A DNA stretch of 64,000 nucleotides. It comes from Ficedula albicollis (Eukaryota; Chordata; Aves; Passeriformes; Muscicapidae). The position numbers and the translations under genes were made by a program. Below, piece after piece: positions 25,070 to 35,400 of this stretch; within the stretch, counting starts at the first letter, position 1; each line of letters starts with the position of its first letter. The notes beneath the pieces are model-generated. The model was not told the DNA's origin. It made no database searches and saw only the letters and a list, made by a program, of their open reading frames with translations. Location of the stretch: positions 744,001 through 808,000 of the forward strand of contig NC_021680.1 in the NCBI RefSeq assembly GCF_000247815.1, read 5' to 3'.

Positions 25070-25345
25070 ATAAAGAGCAATAAACATGCCAGAGTAATTA
25101 ATGTCTTAACAACTTATTACAATCCTCAGATAATTAATCACAAAAGCTAAACACGCTGTCTCACCCTCCTAATGTGTTAATGCTCTAATTATTATGCCTC
25201 AATTAAGGGAGAGTCAGCGCTCCTTGCTTAGAAGTGCATGTTTAATAAGGGTGCCTGAATGCAGGCGAGCTGGAGTGGGAAGCGAGGGGGTGATGGGGGT
25301 TAAGGAAGAAGACACCATTTTTAATGAGGTTTCATGGGTGGCTCG
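25070..25345. promoter_or_regulatory. Candidate conserved non-coding element
   Basis: There is a dense run of TAAT/ATTA cores (GAGTAATTAATGTC, AGATAATTAATCAC, CTCTAATTATTATG, CTCAATTAAGGG), followed by a part with intact CpGs (GTCAGCGCTCC, GGCGAGC, GAAGCGAGG). No open frame is plausible across it. I infer a regulatory element; function and target are unknown. Confidence 0.35.
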
Positions 25346-28300
25346 AGGCAAAGTATTGACAGCTCCTGTCTGGGATCTCACACACGACTGCACGTGCAAC
25401 TGGGGTCCATCTGTGGTGGCTCCATGCTCTGCCTCCCACCAGACTATTTACAGGAAAAGCAACATGGAGAAGGCAGGGACTGGAGATGAGCAGTCACACC
25501 ATGGATCTGGCCAGCACTAGGCAGCAGAGGTGCCAGTCCTGACAGCAGTCACTAAAGGAGTTGTGGTCTCCTCTGTGCAGCCCACTTGCCCTATTTCCAG
25601 GCAGACTGGCACTTGCCCCCTGAAAACCTCCCCACTGCCCAAGCCTCTCCCCCCAGCCCTGCTTCCATGGTACTCCATGGTACTTGCCTCCAGTCAAGCT
25701 AACTCTGGGACATCCATGGAGACGATGAAACCAATCCCCAAAAATAGGATTACTCTTGGGATGTGACATACCGGCTCATCTGATTTCAGCCACTACCTGG
25801 AGGTTTTCCACAAGTCCCTGTTGTCTGTGGGAACAGAAAGCCATGTCTCAAAGAGCACACCATTTAAAAATGCTCGGCCTATAGATGAGGAAACTGAAGG
25901 CCTAAAAGGTATTCTTCAGGGGACTTGTGGTGGTTACCAGCCATGAATCTGCTTTCCTGGTTCCTGGCTCTGAAACTCACTGAGTGTTGGGAATCATCAG
26001 GAAGAGGTTCTTGGTGAGGAGGAGCTTGAGCAGATCCTAAAGATGAATGGAGGGCCTGGACCCCTCACCATGTGACAGCAGGAGATCCCTGCTGCCCTCA
26101 AGACACAGCTGTGCACCCATAAGATACTGGTGTTTGGGAAAGACTTGTGAGACAAAGTATAGTCCAGGCAAAAATGGCATCAAGTCCATCCCACCCTGCA
26201 GAAACAGTGACCCTAAAGAACAAAGGAATCATGGAAGTGGCACTGGAATCATGGAGCTCTGCAGTGCAGCAGGCATGGGAAGCAGGAACTAGGATAGCCA
26301 GACTCCAGATCTCGGGACAATACAAAAAGCTGCAGCAGAAGAATGACTGGAGCCCAAGTCTCCCAAACAAAGCCTATAAAAATTTAGTTTTCCAAAACAA
26401 AAAAAAGAACTCCCCCGCTAAAGTGGGTCTTCACACACAAGAAAACTCTCTGAACCAGCCTGGTTTCTGTTCCATCCAAGCCTTTTTAAATTTCTCAGAC
26501 AAATGAATCACCAGAAGCATTTCCAGCCTAGGTTTGACTGCAAAACGATTGCATTTCTCGAAGAAATAACACACTGTGTAGGTTTGGATGGTTTCCTCTG
26601 AGGAATAAGGGAGAGGGAATAAGAAACAAAACAAAGTGAAGCAACCTGGAGGGGACATGGATTTTAAAACACATGAACAGTTTTAGTTTCCAAATAATTC
26701 AAATAAAAAATGTTTCACACAGTTACTTCCACGAAAAGAATTCTGTCACCCTGATTATTTTGTCATGTCTCATGAAAACCAAAAGAAAGCTTTCCACCTC
26801 TGAGTTACCAACGTGACAGCAGCTTGACTGGTGAAAAGGGGCTGGTGCCTCCCCACAGAGGCAGCCTGTGGATTCCCACAGGGATGGAGATACAAAGCCT
26901 TGTGTGTTGGGCCTCTCTCCACACTGCTTTCCATTCCAGCAAGAAGCGTGACCTGTCCAGACACTCCTCTTCACAGAGGAAAATTTCAGACATCCAGCTC
27001 TAGCTCCCTGCACTGGGCTGGAGACATCACAGCTTCTTATCTCAGCAGCTTCACTTGGCTCTGTGAATTGCTGCATGGAGATTCCAGAACCCACCTAACC
27101 TGCAAAACCTGACCATTCAGGACAGTACTATCAAAACCACTGAGCAAACACAGCCTCATTAGGAAGATATACAAGGGATATGATACTTTTTGAGGAATCA
27201 AAGGATATTTCTGCTGGTGTTTTCACTGACTTGTGGAGCGGAAGGTTTTCTATGGGTGTCAGCATCTGTGCTGAAGGTGCTGGTGCTCAGACTCTTGCCT
27301 TCTTTTTTCCAAATATACAGTCCAAGTCCCTCAGACACTGCAAGAAAGTGGCTGACTGCTTTTGTACCTCTCGCTTCTCACTGTCAGCGGTCACCTGAAA
27401 ATATGGGGCATTACTTCTATTCTGGGGCTAGAAATTTTGGATTGGTTATACCAGATTTTACTTACAAGTCAGCTGAACATCCAGTGCCAGGAATTCTGGA
27501 GAAGCTGCCTGGCTCATGTTACCATGCTGTGGCTTTGGAAAAAGCTGCTTACCTAGAAGAGAGTAGTAACACACAGCTGTGCCTCTTTACACCTTTCCCA
27601 TCTGAACTTAGGATAAGTTTCTAGGAGCAAGTCACTGCCCCAACAGCCCAAGATCTGCTCCCAAACCAGCTCACACAAAACACATGGAGCCAGCAACCAT
27701 GTGGACACATAGCCAGAGTCCTGAGGGAGGGCTTGAATGGGGAGGGCAGCCTCTGGAGAGCAGCAGATGAGTAACAAGACTATATAAAACATGTAATAAC
27801 CATTAACATGTAATAATCGTTTAAAAATAATCGTTAAAAACCAGCTTCATTGTTTCCCAGAAAAAGCCAGCCAGCCTGAGGGTATTTGAGGGCTGGACCC
27901 TAAAGTTGGTGCCAAATGAGCCCAGATGCCCCGACCCCACCCTACAGCCCGTTCCAGCAAGACTTCTCTGAGCTCAGCTTAACTCCTCCCTCTGCCCCCT
28001 GCCTTTAAGACAGTGTGCAGCACGACAGCTGGGAAACCCAATCTGGTCCAAATTTTGTTAAAACCCTGCTGGTTTTTATCCTTGTTTACCAGCATTAATT
28101 TTAATGGCTTTCCCTACATTAACTTTGTCCTGAACCAGTTGGAGGAAAATTCCTACTCACTTGCCTTCTGGAGAACAGACTGGGTAATTTTCCCTTGTCA
28201 TTTAACAGGCTGCCTGGGCTGCTCAGGAATGACAGCCACACTGTGTACTTCATGGAGGGCAATAAACTCCCCAAGGCTGGGGGAAGAGAATTTACATATC

Positions 28301-28360
28301 CCTGAATGCACTGCCCATTCTTTGTTCAGTCTGGGACTTGGCTTGTGCTGGCCCCACAAG

Positions 28361-28460
28361 TGGAAATTTCTTCCTCCTGTTCAGCATGGAAAGGAATCTT
28401 CTGAGCCTGATGGAAATTTCTTCCTCCTCCTTTTCAACATGGAAAGGAACTACAGGGCCT
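28361..28460. repeat. About 50-bp tandem duplication (2 copies)
   Basis: The copies start at 28361 and 28411. Both begin TGGAAATTTCTTCCTCCT and continue into CATGGAAAGGAA. The second has a small insertion and several substitutions, so it is older than the other doublets. Confidence 0.9.
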
Positions 28461-28769
28461 GCACCAAGGATAAATAATGCTTCCAGGCAAAGTGGCAACC
28501 TCCCCTGGTCTGGGCAGCTTTGGGCTGGGTTTGCCAGCAGCCAATTGAATCTCATTTTCCCCTGAAATCATTAAAAATGCCTGTAAAACAGGTCTGGAAA
28601 AAGATGACAGTACTAGAACATGCATGGAGAATGTTTCAGAGAAGTGTGGAGCAGGAAGATGCCTCTGTTCTGCAATGCCCAACTCTGCCCATGCTGGCAG
28701 AGCTGGGCATCATCCAACGGGCATTTTCCCTGTTTGTCTTGTCTTGTGTCCCACGCACCCTTGTTTACA

Positions 28770-28847
28770 GCAGGGAGCAGAAATGAGGATGAGGCAATGC
28801 CTCCTTCTGCAGGGAGCAGAAATGAGGATGAGGCAATGCCTTACCTC
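28770..28847. repeat. 39-bp tandem duplication (2 copies)
   Basis: The copies start at 28770 and 28809, each reading GCAGGGAGCAGAAATGAGGA and continuing TGAGGCAATGCCT. The second copy then runs into a repeat of AATGCCTTACCTCTC and the CT microsatellite. Confidence 0.93.
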
Positions 28848-28859
28848 TCAATGCCTTAC

Positions 28860-28878
28860 CTCTCTCTCTCTCTCTCTC
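28860..28878. repeat. (CT)n microsatellite
   Basis: About nine CT units, directly next to the 39-bp doublet. On the minus strand it overlaps the proposed stop codon region of the candidate terminal exon. Confidence 0.95.
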
Positions 28879-28946
28879 ATCTCTGTTCCTTCCAGCTATC
28901 ATCCTGGCTTCCTGTAGGAGACATCACAGCTCCATGCAGGCTGTCT
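28877..28946 (-). CDS. Candidate terminal coding exon, unknown protein (partial)
   Basis: Seen: on the minus strand a good acceptor (CTTTTTCTTTCTGGCAG) precedes position 28946. The exon would start with one base completing a codon and then read DSLHGAVMSPTGSQDDSWKE followed by QR and a TGA stop at 28877-28879. The leftover base (A) fits the two bases (AG) left by the exon ending at 29727, giving an arginine codon. Inferred: this may be the last coding exon of the same transcript. The stop lies at the edge of a GA/CT microsatellite, and I see no strong AATAAA signal nearby on that strand. I do not recognise the protein. Phase agreement alone happens one time in three, so this is a weak model. 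Confidence 0.22.
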
Positions 28947-29726
28947 CTGCCAGAAAGAAAAAGATTGTCTTTCCCTTTGCTCACCAGATGCTGAGTGTGG
29001 TCCCATCCCTTTCTCCAGCACAGAAGGGTGTGGTGGCTCAGACCATGGGAAGGAAAAGAAACATTCAGGTCTTTCTGCACCTTTCTCTCCCCATTAAAAA
29101 ACAAGGTAACAGCTCTTTGCACCAAAGAAATGCAAGGGTCTGATTCAGGCATATTTCCAAACTTTTCTGTCTCTGCCAGCATAAAAAAAGGGTATGGCTA
29201 GAGCAAGTGAAGTTATTTGTTGTATCACATGACGCCCCATACTTTAAAAGTACAGATGTTCCCCCCATGCTACAAGTGGTGATTTGGAAGACAAAGGACT
29301 CAAAAATTCCGACTCTATCCAACCACAAGCACCTGGGCTGCTATAGGGGGAAGGTTGCCATGGAAAGTTGAGGAAGGCAGCAGTGAGGTAGCTGGAGTAT
29401 TCCCATCAATTATCACGAAGAGCTTTGACTGCTCTGCTGTGTTTCCTGCAACAGCCTAGAAACCACCTCTGAAATGTTTCTTACATGTGTGAGAAGCATT
29501 AAGCATGGTCACATGTCCAGAAAGCTGCGCCAGCAGGGAGGGCTAGGGGTCCAGACAAAGTCTCTGGGCATGGACACCTCATTTCCTGCTCCAGGAAACT
29601 CCTGCATGACATACAGGCAGTTGGATCACATGGACATCAGAGCAGGATGAGGGAGGGGGTACATGCAGGTGACAGAGCCAGAGCAGCAAGAAGGAGAAGA
29701 CCTGAAGAAGAAACCAGAAGTCCCAC

Positions 29727-29881
29727 CTTAATGGGGCAGAACAGGAAAGCTTGTCATTGCTCAGTTTAGAGGTTCTGAGTGGAGAATCCACGTCAATGGC
29801 AATTTCTTCTACACAGAAGTGAACTTGTCCGTAAGTTGACTTCAGATGCACTGCTTCCACCAGGACTCCTACTGCTCTGCC
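29727..29881 (-). CDS. Candidate internal coding exon, unknown protein
   Basis: Seen: a 155-nt minus-strand segment bounded by a pyrimidine-rich acceptor (TTTCTTCTGTTTTATTAG, AG at 29883-29882) and a donor (TTAAG then GTGGGA). One frame is open across it (51 codons plus two bases), starting GRAVGVLVEAVHLKSTYGQV, with later pieces HFCVEEIAIDVDSPLR and TSKLSNDKLS. The alternating hydrophobic/polar pattern and the acidic VEEIAIDVD stretch look like a beta-rich protein segment rather than translated noise. It has no signal peptide, membrane helix or catalytic motif. An open frame this long has roughly a one in ten chance of arising randomly, so the splice sites carry most of the weight. I do not recognise the family. 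Confidence 0.35.
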
Positions 29882-29960
29882 CTAATAAAACAGAAGAAAC
29901 AAGAGCTGCAAGATACCTTGCACTGAAAGGCTGAGAGATCAAGAGGCCACAGCAACCTAC

Positions 29961-30020
29961 CCTCCTCCAGTCCCTGAAATAATGAAAAGGCAGATATTCA
30001 ACATGTGCCATTCTGGCCTC
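29961..30020 (-). CDS. Candidate upstream exon of the same minus-strand model
   Basis: A donor (GGAGG then GTAGGTTG) at 29961/29960 lies 79 nt upstream of the acceptor of the 29727-29881 exon, close to the minimum intron length in birds. The frame upstream of the donor reads EARMAHVEYLPFHYFRDWRR and is closed by a stop just before a possible acceptor (CCCTTTTTGTGGAG). A better acceptor (TTTTCATTATTTCAG) inside it would instead leave a 13-nt microexon encoding DWRR. Both options keep phase with the next exon. Low confidence; no protein family is recognised. Confidence 0.2.
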
Positions 30021-30164
30021 CTCCACAAAAAGGGCACTTCAAACTGACAAAGAACAGCTTCTGCCTATTCATTAAGTTCTTGGCATTAACTGATTTCTCT
30101 CCAACCAAGCCATAAAACCCAAAGCTGCATGCAAGGAGCATCCTAAAATATCCTTGTAAATCTC

Positions 30165-30440
30165 AGCCACCACACTCATTAATTAGAACCCAGTGATAGT
30201 TCACGCTATTAGTTCTGGCTGGTAACTTCATTTATTCCCACGTTAATGCTCGGTGTCAGTGGTTATCTCATTACCACTCTATTACTTACCCACTTAATCC
30301 ATCACTGCAGTCCAGGCCAGACGGGAGGAGCGGAGTTTGCCCTGCATCTGTCGGGAGACGATGCATCAAGTGCAGAGCACCCAGGAATCACAAACAAAGT
30401 ACTTCTAATCTGCAGCTGAGGTTATAGCTATTAAGAGGAG
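30165..30440. promoter_or_regulatory. Candidate conserved non-coding element
   Basis: Homeodomain-type cores (CTCATTAATTAGAAC, GCTATTAGTTC, CGTTAATGC) adjoin a part with retained CpGs (AGACGGGAGGAGCGGAG, CTGTCGGGAGACGATGC). The mixed composition is not simple repeat and not an element I know. It may be a regulatory element or include a small exon ending at 30300. Confidence 0.3.
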
Positions 30441-31339
30441 GAAATTACTTAGATGAGTGTTGTCAGCAGCACAAACACATTCCAACATTGAAAAATTGTG
30501 GATATTGAAGTTTGAGCTACCTATTAAAACAGAGCCCAAAGCTTTGGAAAGAATGGATGCAATATTAGCAGTCATGTAGAAAAATTACATCAGGTCTGCC
30601 CTCCTCCTCCTTGGACTCTCATTCCTCCAAACCCCAGGTTAGAATTCAAACAATTCCTGCCTGTTAAGCAGTTTGAAACGGCAAGTCAAAGTATGGGAAC
30701 TGCCACCTGCTGAATGCTCTAGAAAACACACAGGCATCATTGCAGAGACCATGAGCCCTGAGTGTCAGTGAAAATACACCTTAATTGTGTACAGATACAA
30801 TAGCTCTTGGCATTCCCACATGTACCCAGCTGGAGTTCCTGTTGTGTGGTGAGCAGGCACTTCCAAAAATGTGCTTTATTGCATCTACTACACCCCTTCC
30901 TGTCCAGGACTTGCTTCACCTGCTGACTGAGTCCCATGGGTCTGACAAGGGTGTTTCAGCCTAGCAAGACCATCAGCCTTTCCCTGTCAAATTCCCTCCT
31001 TCTTCCCCCAGCCTCGCTGGAGACAGCACTTCAGTCTTCCCCTGCTTGACCCAGAAAAAGGGAAGCTGTTTGTATGTTAACAGGCTGTGAAACCAAGATG
31101 TGAGCTGGGGAAAGGGTTCAGAGGGACATCTTCCTTGCAGAGCAAGCAAAGCACTTCTGCTCCACCCCAAATGGTGTCTGTACAATAATAGGGCAGCTCC
31201 TGGTTTTCACTGCTCCCAAATAACACGATATAGGACTGGAATCCTATAGTGGGAGAAGTTGATGCCACAAAAGCAAGGTAGAGAAAGAAGACACAGCTCC
31301 AAGATAATGTCAGCAGTAAAATATCAATGATTTCCTCTG

Positions 31340-31620
31340 TGATCAGTAACCCCCCCGCCAGCTAACATGCCCGTGCTGGCAAAAGCAGGCTTTAAATGGT
31401 GCTGTGCCAGAACAATTGACAGGACAAGTCTGCAAAATGCCACAATCAGATGTAATTAAAACACCTTTGCTGCCCTGCTTTCCATTCTCTCAGCAACAGA
31501 AACCATTACAGAACGCAGTTTTAAAATTATTTAAAATGTCCCTGAAGGCAAGTTGTTGACACCAGTGTAGACGGATGGATTTTGATGCATCCTTGATTAA
31601 ACAGCTTTCTGCAAAAGGCA
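31340..31620. promoter_or_regulatory. Candidate conserved non-coding element
   Basis: This is complex AT-rich sequence with ATTA cores and a few kept CpGs (GATGTAATTAAAACACC, CAGAACGCAGTTTTAAAATT, GTGTAGACGGATGG). No reading frame is convincing. The call rests on composition only. Confidence 0.25.
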
Positions 31621-33999
31621 AAGAGGGCAGGAAGGGAGCTGGGTGATGAGCTGGAGGACCATCCTAGAAATGGAGGCTATTCCCCAGTGGAAAAAAAAGC
31701 TGCTGGAGGAGAAAGATGCCCCATCCACCAGCCAGAGGTTAAAATAGCCTCATCCCCTTGAGAATCAGGCTGTAACCCTCTGCTCCAGTACCAGGCTCCT
31801 GTCCCTGTGCTTCCTGCTCAAAGTCAGGCTGGCAACACCACACACATCACTTCTTCTAGTCTCTGATGAAAGGATGCAGGGAAAACAAACAACAGAAAGC
31901 ATCACTCAGTGCTCAGCCCCTAGCAGGGCCAGCAATACTCCCATTTCCCATGGAGTTACATGTCCCAGTGGGATTCTCCAGAATGCAGTAGGGTACTGTC
32001 TCCAAGAACAGTTTTCCCCAGAGGCATTCATGACATCTCTCTTCCTCATTCTCACACACAGATGCTCTTGCACTGATAAGGATTGAACTCCTTTGACAGA
32101 GAGGGGCAAAGATAAAGTCTCCTCCTGGCCATCTATTTATATCAAGCTGGTAGGAACTCGTTATCTTTAAGGTCTCTGGCATACAGAGCTGCAATCAGCC
32201 ATCACTGAGGAAAGTTATTAGGGGTGGGCAAAAAGGAGCCAAAACCACATTAACCCTCTTTTCTCAGGCAAAAAAGGCAAGAAGGAAGGGTGTTACAACT
32301 GAGTGTGGGCAGCTGCCCTGTCCAGCTCTTGGAGAGAAGAAATCCAGGTGACAGAGGGTTTAAGCACAGCTCAGAGAACAACCTGAAGAGCCAGAGCTGA
32401 GGTGAAACACCTCTCGAGCGAACACAGCAGCTCTGCAGGCCAGGATGCTGCAGCACAGGTGTGGGTTGTGGAGATACTGAGCACTGCTTACCAACCCCCT
32501 GCCATTCTGGCCTGCTCTGGTGGGCAAATGCTCTGAAGCTGCTGTGACCTGGCAGCAAAGGTTTGCAGGCAGGTCCCATGAAAAAAGGGGCTTTCCCATC
32601 AAGCATTCCTCAGGCTTTGCGTACAAGGTTTGACCAAAGACTCTAGATCAGGAAGGAATTATAAATCAGAAAGTGTAAGATACTCAGTATCACCAGCTCC
32701 TGCAGTAATAAAGCCCCTGTTCATGCACAACATTAATCTTTCATTACTAATGTACATTAGATGGTTCAAATTTCCCCTGCTCCCTCTCATGGCCTGAAAG
32801 AAACTGAAGCAAGCAGCAAGAACCTTCTTATTAAATAATAAGCATCTACCTTATTATTTCTCTGGAACTTGTCTGTGAGTGCCCTGTGCAAACCTGACAC
32901 TTGGGAACCCTCAGCCACTTCATTTTATAGGCAGTGTGAGACTGAGGTGGCTTTTGGTCCCAGCCCTGCTCAATGCAGTGCTGGTTCATAAGCACAGTAC
33001 CACTGATCCTCAGACCTGTAAACAGCCGAGGGGCTGCCGGGCTCCCTTCTGAGTCATCAGAAATTCAGCCTCAAGTTAACCACGGCACAGCCCAGGCACC
33101 ACTGCAGCTCCATCTTCCCTGCAGCCACTTAGTCTGGGTAAGAATAATCTTGTTTCCAGCAAAAAAAGCAAGTGTTTGAAAAACACGTTCACCAGTGCAT
33201 TTCATTTATCAAAGTTTTTAAACACTGTTTCACACCCCGGGAGAATACAATCACACCTCAGCCCTGTGAAGGGCTGCCTCCTCACAGGGTATCACAGCCA
33301 CTCACAGACCCTGTTTTTGCACCTGGGAAAGGTTGTGGGGGGAAGAACCTTTATCCTAAGGATGCCTTAAGCAAAGTCTCACATCTTTTAAAACACGGTG
33401 AGAAGGTCACATTTACTGCTTAGCAACTTTTCTCTCCCAAAAGTCATAGCCCAAAACTCATCATGGCTGTGTGGGCACCTGCACACAGAGCTGAAGGAGG
33501 GCTGGTCCTTGCCTTGGTCTCTGACAGGCCATTCAGGAGCTGACAGTTGAGCATTTTATTCCCCCTGCAAACAAAACACAGCAGTTGAGCACCACCAGGG
33601 GAGTAGCAGGACCAGAGCAAATTCCCAGAAAAAGCCTTGGCAGTGTTCCTCCTGCTCTGTGGCTGCAATGGCTGAGATGGAGTAATGGAGCACGACACAT
33701 GGAGCAACAGAAGCTGAACAACGCACGTGTCACTGCAAGGAAAATGAACAGTATTAGAAGGAAGGGGGAAGGGTAAGGCCCTTGCTAACAAATATTTATT
33801 AAAACACAATCTTATCCTCATCCGACCCTCATTCCGATTACAGAAAGCAGGACAGGCTGGCATCACTGCTGGGGCACTCGGGCGATGTCACTGACCATCC
33901 ATGTGTGTAATTGCCCAGGAGGTCCCACAGCCACCCTGTCCTTCCCTCCAGCAGCCCGAGATGTGTCACTCCACGTCACCTCCCCCACCCTCTGTCCTG

Positions 34000-34076
34000 C
34001 GCCAGGGAGGTTGGAACCAGATGATCTTTAAGGTCCCTTCCAGCCCAAACCATTTGAGGATTCTGTGATTCTATTT
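34000..34076 (+). mobile_element. CR1 LINE 3' terminus, plus strand
   Basis: It reads CCAGATGATCTTTAAGGTCC, then CTTCCAGCCCAAACCATTTG, then ATTCTGTGATTCTAT, the canonical CR1 tail with its octamer repeats. Only the last 70-80 bases are recognisable. Confidence 0.88.
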
Positions 34077-34429
34077 TAAGGCCACTCAGCCCCACTCACC
34101 AGGCTCCTGGAGTCCTCTGACACAGTCAAAGCACCTTCCAGTCTCAGACCAGCCACCTCTCCCTGCATCCTGCTCACTGGCATCATCAAGGGCCTGTCAA
34201 AAGGACAGTCGAGTCCTGCAACCCCCATAGATCTCCTTCCACCCACTTGTCTTTTACAGAGATCACCAAGGGATGTGCTTCCTTCCCATTCCAGCAAGAG
34301 AGGAGGCAAGAGGAGGAAGCAAGTCGAGGGAAAAATCTGCTGACCTCAGTAGGATTTGAGGTCTTCAAAAAGCAACAAGTTTAGGACCCAAGTGTGCCTG
34401 CCCTACTAGTATTTACAGCATTTCACAGG
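34077..34429. other. Spacer between two CR1 tails
   Basis: About 350 bases lie between a plus-strand and a minus-strand CR1 3' end. I see no feature in it. Confidence 0.5.
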
Positions 34430-34535
34430 AGCACAGGGAGTCATGGTTTGGGTTGGAAGGGATCTTAAAAATCATCTAGTTTCAAGCCTATGCCACAGGC
34501 AGGGACACTTCCCATTAGACCAGGGTTCAGAGACC
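34430..34535 (-). mobile_element. CR1 LINE 3' end, minus strand
   Basis: Read on the plus strand it has GTCATGGTTTGGGTTGGAAG, then GGATCTTAAAAATCATCTAG, then CACAGGCAGGGACACTTCCC and ATTAGACCAGG. This is the reverse complement of the CR1 3' end. It is inverted relative to the copy 350 bases to its left, so the two tails diverge from each other. Confidence 0.85.
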
Positions 34536-35089
34536 ATAAGCATAAGAAATCTTGGGAAATCTAGACACGTGCCAAATGGTTGGACAGACTCCTGAAATGG
34601 CTCAGCAAGCAATGAGATTGGTGCAGTGTCCCCATCAGTCACTGGCTATCAAGCCTAATCCCATGGCATAATAACATTCCTTGAATATGCTTTACATTTA
34701 AAAAGTAATGAAGAACCAGGGTGAAAAAATGCTATGATGGAAGGGGAGAGTTGAAATTCAACCCCTGTAAGAGGCCCTAAAGACAAAAGCATATTTCACA
34801 TTCTGCAGTCTGTAAGAGAGTTGATTTTCTGTTCCTCAGCTTCAATCACCTCTTTGCTAGTGAGATTTGGCACTAGCCCAGGTCTCCTGAGGAAGCAGAG
34901 GCAAGGATTTTCCAAAGGATTTGTCACCCACATCTCCTCCTGCAATGCTTCCTTGGGGCTTTTTTAATGAGCAAGGCCCTCCTTTGAAAAAATCTGCCTT
35001 TAAAAGACAGGGCCATGCCCATGAGAAACCCCAGGGCAACATTTCTACCTCAGCCCAGCTCCAAGCCCCCGCTTGCCTTCAAGCCCTGC

Positions 35090-35400
35090 TGCCCTCCACC
35101 TGCTTGAGGAGGATGTTTTCATTATTGTTCAATTTGCAATGAGTTTAGCTTAACGTCCTTCATTGGATTATTTTTATATTTAATGTCCTCTCCTCCTCTT
35201 CTTTTTATAGACTGGTAATCCAAGTCCCTTGGCAAGGCTGAGTAATCTTGATCAGATTTTAATCAAAGTAAGCCAGATCCTCAGCTGCCAGTATTGATGC
35301 ATCTGCCTTTAAATATTTGAACGATGCTGATTTACCCCAGTGAGGCGCCGGCCCCATCCATTCAGGAAATTTAAATTCCTTCCTAGGCATCAAGCTAAAA
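35090..35400. promoter_or_regulatory. Candidate conserved non-coding element around an exon candidate
   Basis: This is a complex AT-rich block with homeodomain-like and MEF2/TATA-like strings (TTTTCATTATTGTTCAATTT, GATTATTTTTATATTTAATG, CTTTAAATATTTGAACGATG) and a GAGGCGCCGGCCCC patch. The texture is like conserved introns that flank alternatively spliced exons in vertebrates. The inference rests on composition and on the well-formed splice sites inside it. Confidence 0.38.
35211..35267 (+). CDS. Candidate 57-nt cassette exon, unknown gene
   Basis: Seen: a near-ideal acceptor (CCTCTCCTCCTCTTCTTTTTATAG) ends at 35210, and a strong donor (AAA then GTAAGCC) begins at 35268. The 57 nt between are a multiple of three. 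Exactly one frame is open and it starts at the first base: TGNPSPLARLSNLDQILIK. The other two frames stop within it. Symmetric phase 0-0 exons of this size are a common form of regulated cassette exon. I do not recognise the peptide or parent gene. A chance open frame of 19 codons is not rare, so the splice-site quality and the surrounding AT-rich block are the real support. The alternative is a non-coding conserved element. Confidence 0.33.

Larger units (their letters stand above)
22700..28360. other. Unassigned stretch with candidate conserved blocks
   Basis: No gene is established. It contains an A-rich tract (23150-23189) and two AT-rich candidate regulatory blocks (listed separately). 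A plus-strand frame of 144 codons at 27190-27624 is open but shares its bases with two other open frames and has no recognised domain, so it is not called. Confidence 0.5.
30021..33999. other. Unassigned stretch with candidate conserved blocks
   Basis: No gene is established. Two AT-rich candidate regulatory blocks are listed separately. On the minus strand a perfect-looking donor (GTAAGTAATAG, reading leftwards from 30299) follows a short open segment starting AGQTPLLPSGLDCSD; it is phase-compatible with the 13-nt microexon alternative, but too speculative to annotate as an exon. Confidence 0.5.

Noticed and set aside
27190..27624. 144-codon plus-strand open frame with a protein-like second half
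   Set aside because: Two other frames are open over the same bases and no splice sites bound the protein-like part. I could not place it in any family.
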